From Triparma columacea (lineage: Eukaryota > Sar > Bolidophyceae > Parmales > Triparmaceae): 24,016 bases of DNA. The stretch lies in assembly GCA_030267965.1 (NCBI GenBank), contig BRYA01000143.1, positions 59,582 to 83,597 on the forward strand. Reading direction: 5' to 3'. Below are positions 18,801 to 24,016 of the stretch, piece by piece (within the stretch, counting starts at the first letter, position 1; every line of letters begins with the position of its first letter). Position numbers and translations under genes: made by a program. The notes under the pieces were generated by a model, which was not told the DNA's origin, did not search any database, and worked only from the letters and a program-made list of their open reading frames with translations.

Positions 18801-21800
18801 AGTATGGGTATTTGAGCCCCTTCACACTGTTGGAGATGCGCCACAAACATCAGTGACTTTTTCAACAAAGGTAGAGCTTGGTGGCGTTTTCTTCTCTTCC
18901 ATCATGAACAAGATTGCACCAAGGTTTCTTGCACAAGTCTCAGAATTGAGAAAGAAGTTTGACAGGAGCCAAGAGATTGAGATCTTCAAGAGACAGCAGA
19001 TTATTGAAAAGCTTGAGGAAATTGCAGTTGAGGGAGCACCAGGGATTGAAAGTCACTTTGACGAGATTGATGGAGCTCAAGAGATCAATAGTGCGTTGAC
19101 TGGGCATACATTGATAAAGGCAGAGAAGGGAATGGGATGGGGGAAGACTTCAATAACTGTGAGAGCATCCCACAAGGAAGTTGCAGCATTCTTCTGGGGC
19201 CTTAAAAGTGGAGTTGAATCTCAGCTTGTGATTCACAGAGTCAACAACAAGACACTTGTAATCACTGTAGAGCACAAAGGGCATTTCACAGCTGTAAGGA
19301 TATCGGATGCTGGTCAGATGAAGACAGATGTTGAACTGATGACTAGACAGGAGGGTTTACGAAAGGCTGCTAGCAAACAGAGTGTAGTTAAGCACCTGGG
19401 CATGGCAACTGATTCTGCTTACTACTTCGACAATCTACTCAAGAGCACTGAAGCAGGGGAACAGGATGGGAGGAGGTTTGGAGAGCAGCTGATGGAGAGA
19501 GTGAAGAGAAGGAATGTCGGAGACAGTAAGGTAGAGGTCGTGAGGGAGTTTATTGCCACCAATAGGGCACTGAGAGAGATTACAGAGCAGCATGGTTTCA
19601 TGAGAACTATGCTGTATGCTGTGATTATGAATAAATTTAAAAGGAGAGCGACAAATGAGGGAGAAGTTAAGAGTGAAGAGGAAGCCAGGGGGTGGGAGAT
19701 TGGGAGTGCAATGACAGCAGTCATGTTGTCTACTTTGACAGCTGCTCATGCTGTGGATGAGTGGGCTCATCAATTTACTGAAGTGCAAGAAATTATGAAC
19801 AAACAACCATGGTTGAGGCCCATGCTTGAGGAGATTGTTAAGAAACTATTTATGAAGTCTACCTTAGGCTTAAAGGCAAGGGTAACTTTTGGTGCTGCCT
19901 CAAGCATGCTTGATTTGGTGACTGATGTGTACGTGACTTACATGTTTTGGAGTGATAAGAAGTATGGACACTTTAAGGCTTCTTTGGCAAGTTTGGCAGT
20001 CTCAATTGGGCTTCAGATGATTGTTGTTTGGGGACAGAATAAGAAGTTAGGGGTGAAGAGGGTGATGAGGGAATGCTTTCCCATTTTGATTGGATTTAAG
20101 CCTGCTGTCGATGCTTACAGAGTTGCAGCCGGTAAGAAAGAAGAGCCTGGACATGCTGTTACCCCAATGTACGAGATGACTTTGATGAAAGTGATTGAGA
20201 TGTTTGCTGAAGCCATACCTGGCGTTATAATTCAACTCATGGCTGTTGCAACAAGTGAAGTAAAGGTTTCAAGGGCAGCATGGCTTTCAATTGCAATTTC
20301 AGCTTTGACAACAGGCTTTGCATCAGCAAGTATCAGTTATGATTATGACACTGACCCAGTGAGAAGAGAGCGACTGCCTGACTTCTATGGGTATGTGCCT
20401 GCAAATCCCACCAAAAGATCCATTATATTTGTTTCAATGATGCTCTTTAGTGCATGCATGCTTTTGATAAGGTGCACGACAATAGTTGTATTAGGGTTAC
20501 TTGGTAGTAGTTGGGTCTCTCTCTATGTTGGTGCTGATATGCTTCTGTATTTGTTGGTTAAGATCTTGAGAGGGGACTTTTGGTACTGGGTGCCAGTTGG
20601 TGGAAATGCTGAGATAGTTGCCAGCATCGCAATAAGAGTTCTGATAAAATTGGTGACAGACTTTACGTCAATTGTGCAGTTTAGACATCCATATGAGGTT
20701 GGAGGAATGTATTGGATGTTTGGATTTGTGTTGACAATAGGAAGTCTCCCAATAGCAATATTAGTGGCTGAAAGGGGAGATGTTGCAGAAGAAGGGCTTA
20801 AATTGGCATTGACAGTAGAAGGACTAGTTATACCATTCACAGTTGTGTCTTTAGCTGTATTTCTCAATAGCATGGAGAGGAAATACTTGAGCACCTTCTA
20901 CAGCTTTCAAAGGGGTAAGGACTTGACAGTAAAGAACTTCAGAAATGGGAAAGAGGAGGCAACAAAGGCAGCTTACACATTTCAGATGTCAAAACATCAC
21001 TGGAAATCAATTGAACCGGAAGTAAGAGCATGGGTAGAGGCAAACTGGGAGAGATGGGAAGAGGAAAAGCCGAAGTGGTTTGATGACGCTATGAAGGCTA
21101 GAGTGCCAGTTGAATACATTCCAAAATCTGGAGATGCGAGAATGAGAGAGAGTGTAAGGAGAGCGAGTGTTGATGCTGAAGCTGAGGGTGGTCTAGCAGG
21201 TGCTGTGAGAGCAAGTATTAGGAGAGCAAGTATTAGGAGAGCAAGTGTTGGCTTGGACAATGGAGGCGCACTAATTGCTTCACATGCTGTCAATGATGCT
21301 TCACAAGACTATGCAGGCTTAGATTCTAACCAAATAGGAAAGTTGTTGGGTGAGCAACTGTTGGTTGCATTAAGTTTCAGGAAAAAGGGGACGACAAAGG
21401 AGGAGGCAGTGAGCTTATTTATAGGGTCAAACTATGTTCTTAGGCAGGCTGTAGAGAAGTACACATTTGTCGAGGCGATGTTGGCTGCCGTCATTGAGAA
21501 CAAGCTGCACAGGATGAGGAAGGTGGAGGGGGCAGCAAAGGACCTAGAGAAGAAGGACGGGAAGGAGATCGGCGAAAGCCTAGCGTCAATATTGGTAGCA
21601 AGTACGCAGGTGCAATCCGCTATCGATGAGTGGATGCACCAGTTCCCTGCTCTGAAGGAGCTCGACGAAGAGTACGGCTGGTTCCGACCTCTGCTCGAGA
21701 CGATTGGCTTGAAGCTGATGGAGGAAGTCCCTTGGGGTGTCAAGATGAGGGTGACAGTGGGAGCTGTCACAAGCATGACTGATTTGCTGACTGATGTGTA

Positions 21801-23184
21801 TGTGACGTACATGTTTAGGAAAGATAAGAAGTATGGGTACTTTAAGGCCTCTTTGGCAAGTTTGGTAATGTCAATTGGGCTTCAGATGCTTACTCTTTGG
21901 TTTCAGAACAAGAAGTTGGGGATGAAGAGGGTAGTACAGGAGTGGATTCCAATCTTACTTGGGTACAAACCTGCAGTTGATGCTTACAGGGTGGCAACTG
22001 GAGCAAAACAAGAGGTTGGTGCTGCAGTTGACCCAATGTTTGAGATGACAGGTATGAAAGTTGTCGAGATGTTTGCAGAGGCAATCCCTGGAGTGATCAT
22101 CCAACTTATGGCAATAGCAACAAGTGACAAAGATGTTGGAACGTCAGCATGGCTTTCAGTTGCAGTGTCAGCAATTACAACAGGCTTTGCATCTGCAACA
22201 ATTAGTTACGACTGGGACACAGACCCTGGTAAGAGAGAACAGGTACCCGGCTTCTACGGCTATATACCTGCAAAAGCAAGCAAGAGAACATTAGTGTTTG
22301 TTTCCATGATGCTCTTGACAGCAGGAATGCTTCTCATAAGATGTACAACAATAGTTCTTCTTGGCTTGATTGGAAGTAGTTGGGCCTTTCTCTACATTGG
22401 AGCCGACCTTGGTTTGTATTTGTCGGTTAAGATATTGAGAGGAGACTTTTGGTACTGGACACCATTGGGGGGTAACATAGAGATTATGTGGAGCATTATA
22501 AACAGAGTGATGGTAAAGATCATTGTGGACTTCACCTCAATAATGCAATTTAGACATCCAAATGAAGTTGGGGGAACCTATTGGTTGTTTGGTCTTCTAT
22601 TGACAATGGGAAGCCTGCCAGTGTCAATATATTTTTGTTCAACTTATGTTGATGAAAAAGCAATTGGGTTTGCGTCATCGATTATAAGGATTTTCATTCC
22701 AATGACTACCCTATGCTTTGCTATCTTCTTTTTGACTATTGAGAAGAAGTTTTTGCACACCTTCTGGAGTACACAGAGATCAAAGGATATGACAATGGCA
22801 TATTTTCTTGAAGGAGAAAGTGATAAATGGAAGTTTGAGGTATTTGGTTACTCAACGCATCATTGGGTCTCAATTGAAGGAGAAATTAAGAAGTGGGTTG
22901 AGTTAAACTGGGCTAAATGGGAAGAGGAGCAGCCAGAGTGGTTTACTGATGTGAAGAAAGCAACAGTACCTGTAGACTTCATTCCAGCAGATGGAGATGC
23001 AAGAAGGAAAGAGAGTGTTAGGAGAGCAAGTGTTGATGCTGAAGCTGAGGGTGGTCTAGCAGGTGCTCTGAGAGCAAGCATTAGGAGAGCAAGTGTTGGA
23101 GGCGCTAATGGTGAAGATATTATAGGGGTGGGAGGTGGGAAGAGTAAAGTAAGCAGTGTTTTGCCGAAAGATGATGAAAATTGA
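15814..23184 (+). CDS. Giant protein: START-like domain array plus two tandem XK-related-like membrane modules
   Basis: One uninterrupted 2456-residue frame. Residues 1-90 are polar and disordered. Two diverged alpha/beta segments follow (~93-280, ~336-580), separated by four SARPSFK repeats (286-313). Two clearer START-like lipid-binding units come next (~625-825, ~865-1055; SPYEGVKMQI and SPDERVKMKL mark equivalent points), then a truncated one (~1090-1215). The membrane half is duplicated: ~1221-1815 and ~1839-2440. Each copy has a helical preface, then DLVTDVYVTYMF or DLLTDVYVTYMF, FAEAIPGVIIQLMA, ISYDxDTDP, RGDFWYW and FRHPxEVGG, within about 8 hydrophobic segments. The order resembles XK-related (XKR) lipid scramblases: an early D-x3-D helix, a helix like E-x-x-P-x-x-x-x-Q, and a W/aromatic-rich end. 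That family call is inference (~0.5). RRAS-rich linkers follow each membrane copy. Being intronless sets it apart from its neighbours. Confidence 0.8.
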   Translation: MDRRVMGLSEEIGSSTDQRGGSDREDPSFKGMEGEKPPRNTRRIDAPDQEAPPGDGSQPDDNASKQYDNVLLKTPEPPSGSNRKPSAIYGPVDIDYTALGPQQVKLVKLLDDRGAVEGLIDNSTGLDVKIMELADVFHDERDKIIDFISTDCEQGKFRRKTLQEYDEKEGVIHRLVYWQHYGNGNKFVEFLLDVKVVSPDKSTNIMELAPLNEDDLSYEATAKLVEILDQMKTKTVKRGVIKGKLSFSDFEFGQTAVTMVGTLKAEERVTETKSEVGISTNKSSKSARPSFKSTRPSFKSARPSFKSARPSFKGDGKRDTKSAYTSLKGILNEVMDEFRQPAVIDERRKRHFVEKIMPSLTIEEEAMLERVGSLEKELYKKGKRVKGTLKEGIDKFLWRQGDNVWAAFGVTVDKSAKGMLAEQFVLDAFEWSDEHFKNNGNLPRVIRNDVDGTRSMHYHLGVKVPAATNRLFEMWFVWKEVKLENGQTSYMVAFVPLTEYPGGGFKDLSKEGFVLAETTGVYFFNEIAPNVCRVTRIQSVDLKFSGLLQNAVIDKAIDYLAKSQLIEANRLQKKFRRNGKEVDAEVRGALVERMREGVELEEDQKRVFGELDELFGGEDEEGWGPLESPYEGVKMQIKYKQQEKGKKTLGFGRAKCVADCSAEEAAAWFFEYCSRERMAVDKEEGNPARLEIMKSGEGRLNEKVFVTVRKLPFPLHKREFVMRYVWQKGHQDGIMSVAFVPAKKQVDYGENLGKLVRATTSGILTAKNINNQDGVLQCKLTLTQFMDTGGHIPVKIVDRSTPRVLSTIAVLRDSFKRDEEVDKAALASLVNIIKNEHQDYTDEEKGAIRKGKDFYEKCKEDENFDDLKSPDERVKMKLVHVDGASSGTGFATTVVDASVEECAAYEYSSLYSRGWKNLASQSGFSQLYSRFVNNHTLYYITTRDLGLPGFAPRDGRSKVTWFKQDDGKVIIDVADTDELQIDFPVRARNVLGKAHTVWVFEPLHTVGDAPQTSVTFSTKVELGGVFFSSIMNKIAPRFLAQVSELRKKFDRSQEIEIFKRQQIIEKLEEIAVEGAPGIESHFDEIDGAQEINSALTGHTLIKAEKGMGWGKTSITVRASHKEVAAFFWGLKSGVESQLVIHRVNNKTLVITVEHKGHFTAVRISDAGQMKTDVELMTRQEGLRKAASKQSVVKHLGMATDSAYYFDNLLKSTEAGEQDGRRFGEQLMERVKRRNVGDSKVEVVREFIATNRALREITEQHGFMRTMLYAVIMNKFKRRATNEGEVKSEEEARGWEIGSAMTAVMLSTLTAAHAVDEWAHQFTEVQEIMNKQPWLRPMLEEIVKKLFMKSTLGLKARVTFGAASSMLDLVTDVYVTYMFWSDKKYGHFKASLASLAVSIGLQMIVVWGQNKKLGVKRVMRECFPILIGFKPAVDAYRVAAGKKEEPGHAVTPMYEMTLMKVIEMFAEAIPGVIIQLMAVATSEVKVSRAAWLSIAISALTTGFASASISYDYDTDPVRRERLPDFYGYVPANPTKRSIIFVSMMLFSACMLLIRCTTIVVLGLLGSSWVSLYVGADMLLYLLVKILRGDFWYWVPVGGNAEIVASIAIRVLIKLVTDFTSIVQFRHPYEVGGMYWMFGFVLTIGSLPIAILVAERGDVAEEGLKLALTVEGLVIPFTVVSLAVFLNSMERKYLSTFYSFQRGKDLTVKNFRNGKEEATKAAYTFQMSKHHWKSIEPEVRAWVEANWERWEEEKPKWFDDAMKARVPVEYIPKSGDARMRESVRRASVDAEAEGGLAGAVRASIRRASIRRASVGLDNGGALIASHAVNDASQDYAGLDSNQIGKLLGEQLLVALSFRKKGTTKEEAVSLFIGSNYVLRQAVEKYTFVEAMLAAVIENKLHRMRKVEGAAKDLEKKDGKEIGESLASILVASTQVQSAIDEWMHQFPALKELDEEYGWFRPLLETIGLKLMEEVPWGVKMRVTVGAVTSMTDLLTDVYVTYMFRKDKKYGYFKASLASLVMSIGLQMLTLWFQNKKLGMKRVVQEWIPILLGYKPAVDAYRVATGAKQEVGAAVDPMFEMTGMKVVEMFAEAIPGVIIQLMAIATSDKDVGTSAWLSVAVSAITTGFASATISYDWDTDPGKREQVPGFYGYIPAKASKRTLVFVSMMLLTAGMLLIRCTTIVLLGLIGSSWAFLYIGADLGLYLSVKILRGDFWYWTPLGGNIEIMWSIINRVMVKIIVDFTSIMQFRHPNEVGGTYWLFGLLLTMGSLPVSIYFCSTYVDEKAIGFASSIIRIFIPMTTLCFAIFFLTIEKKFLHTFWSTQRSKDMTMAYFLEGESDKWKFEVFGYSTHHWVSIEGEIKKWVELNWAKWEEEQPEWFTDVKKATVPVDFIPADGDARRKESVRRASVDAEAEGGLAGALRASIRRASVGGANGEDIIGVGGGKSKVSSVLPKDDEN
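16669..16752 (+). repeat. 4 x 21 bp in-frame repeat encoding SARPSFK
   Basis: Four direct 21 bp units encode S-(A/T)-R-P-S-F-K. Units 3 and 4 are almost identical in DNA. The result is a Ser/Arg/Lys-rich spacer between two folded segments of the START-domain protein. Confidence 0.93.
19474..23130 (+). repeat. Internal ~1.8 kb duplication within the START-domain giant gene
   Basis: The segment 19474-21255 is repeated as 21330-23100. Long stretches of DNA match, for example tttaaggcttctttggcaag versus tttaaggcctctttggcaag, and the linker gatgctgaagctgagggtgg, which is identical in both. Each copy encodes one helical preface, one multi-pass membrane module and one RRAS-rich tail. Confidence 0.9.
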
Positions 23185-23288
23185 AGGTGACTAATAGGGC
23201 AGCAACATTTGCAGAAAAACTATTTTATTTGGTTCTATTGTGACTATTTTGAAAGCGTTTTAAGTGTAGTAGATGTATTGTGGGAGTG

Positions 23289-23543
23289 TTAAAGTTATTT
23301 GTGAGTATTAAGGAAGTGTAGTAGATGAGTATGGCATTTTTAAGAGTTGTGGCAGTGTTATAGTGGTTTGTGAGTATAAAGGAAGTGTAGTAAATGTATA
23401 TGGCATTTTGAAGATTTGTGGCAGCATTATAGTGGTTTGTGAGTGTTGTGGTAGTGTTATGAATATGTATGGAGTTGTGAAGAATTGTGGAAGTGTTATA
23501 ATGATTGATAAGTGTAATGGAAGTGTAGTAGATGTGTATGAGG
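23289..23543. repeat. 69 bp minisatellite, ~3.7 copies
   Basis: Units start at 23289, 23358, 23427 and 23496 (last one partial). The core contains tttgtgagt, ggaagtgtagta and tgtggcag. The period is exactly 69 bp in the three full units. Confidence 0.9.
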
Positions 23544-23890
23544 ATAAATAAAAGGAGGGAGGGTGTGGTAATGAAGAGGGATGAGAGGATTAAAGGAGGG
23601 AGGGTAGAAAAGGGGAGGTTGTAAGGCTGAATTATGTGTGTAAGTGTAGTAGGTGTGTATGAAGATAAATAAGGAAGGGTGAGTGTAGTTTTTGAAGAGG
23701 AGTGAAAGAGAATAAGGAGTGAGAGTAAAAAGGGGAAAGGTATAAGGTGAAATGATGTGTGTAAGTGTAGTAGATGTGTATAAAGATGAGTTAAAAAAGG
23801 TTGAGTGTAGTGAAGGTAGGGAGTAAGAGGAGTTAAGGAGTGAGAGTGAAAGAGAGAAGGGTATAAGATTGAATGGTGCTTGTAAAGGTG
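23522..23890. repeat. 121 bp degenerate tandem repeat, ~3 copies
   Basis: The marker agtgtagtagatgtgtat (one substitution in the second copy) recurs at 23522, 23643 and 23764, an exact 121 bp spacing. Each is followed by an aagataaataa-like block, then purine-rich sequence (gagagtaaaaagggg). Confidence 0.88.
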
Positions 23891-23940
23891 AAGTGTGTAA
23901 GAGTAAAGGGATACGATAACCGTTACTTTTTGATCTGGTA

Positions 23941-24016
23941 GTAAAGGGGGGGTAGGGAGTAAAGGGGGGGTAGGGTGTAAAGGGGGAGTAGGGAGTAAAG
24001 GGGGGGTAGGGAGTAA
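23941..24016. repeat. 18 bp G-rich tandem repeat running off the window end
   Basis: Units gtaaagggggggtaggga start at 23941, 23959, 23977 and 23995, with a fifth beginning at 24013. The third unit has G5A in place of G7. Each unit has a long G run and a GGG, so the array could form G-quadruplexes. It continues past the window, so its true size is unknown. Confidence 0.93.

Larger units (their letters stand above)
23185..24016. other. Cytosine-depleted repeat-rich 3' flank
   Basis: 832 bp with no credible gene. The plus strand has very few C residues and is almost wholly G, T and A. Three repeat families (listed separately) fill most of it. Transcripts from the gene at 15814 probably end in its first part; no canonical AATAAA-type signal is certain. 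Confidence 0.75.

Noticed and set aside
23363..23551. 62-codon frame through the 69 bp minisatellite
   Set aside because: 69 is a multiple of three, so the repeat keeps a frame open. It starts at GTG and shows no domain.
23289..24016. CRISPR-like array
   Set aside because: Repeats are contiguous and degenerate with no unique spacers, and the window is eukaryotic.

Overview
The window is nuclear DNA from a protist, most likely a unicellular stramenopile alga (possibly a Parmales/Triparma-type lineage). The lineage call is an inference, not a proof. Eukaryotic origin is shown directly. Four of the eight protein genes are interrupted by spliceosomal introns whose donors all read GTGAG or GTAAG and whose acceptors end in AG. 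One intron has a TACTAAC-like branch site. The products include an anaphase-promoting-complex cullin, a mitochondrial-type NAD-glutamate dehydrogenase and MYND-finger proteins. I placed 10 coding introns (55 to 318 bp) and one probable 5'UTR intron (51 bp). In every case the reading phase closes exactly.

Layout. (1) 142-4009, minus strand: a five-exon large NAD-dependent glutamate dehydrogenase of 1051 residues with a mitochondrial presequence. (2) 4211-7795, plus strand: a head-to-tail array of ~1.46 kb units. The first two each encode an ankyrin-MYND protein. The third keeps only the promoter and about 25 N-terminal codons of the unit, joined to an unrelated GC-richer coiled-coil body. (3) 8088-10205, plus strand: two-exon APC2 (ANAPC2), 661 residues. 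It converges with the next gene across a 54 bp gap. (4) 10260-13168, minus strand: a four-exon polytopic membrane protein of unknown function, 895 residues, with a 55-residue serine-rich repeat and an SPT-repeat tail. (5) 13169-13756: a divergent promoter region holding a 156 bp tandem duplication. (6) 13757-15203, plus strand: a three-exon membrane-anchored alpha/beta hydrolase, 437 residues. (7) 15814-23184, plus strand: a 2456-residue protein with an array of START-like lipid-binding domains followed by two tandem copies of an XK-related-scramblase-like membrane module. (8) 23185-24016: cytosine-depleted minisatellites ending in an 18 bp G-rich repeat.

The genes form no operon or obvious pathway. 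Three stand out. The START x XKR-like giant protein is a possible one-chain lipid binding and scrambling device. The third unit of the ankyrin-MYND array is a chimeric gene caught with its donor promoters next to it. The unknown polytopic protein lies two genes from the START protein; it carries a serine-rich repeat and a short RRGS-type basic-Ser motif that recalls the START protein's linkers.
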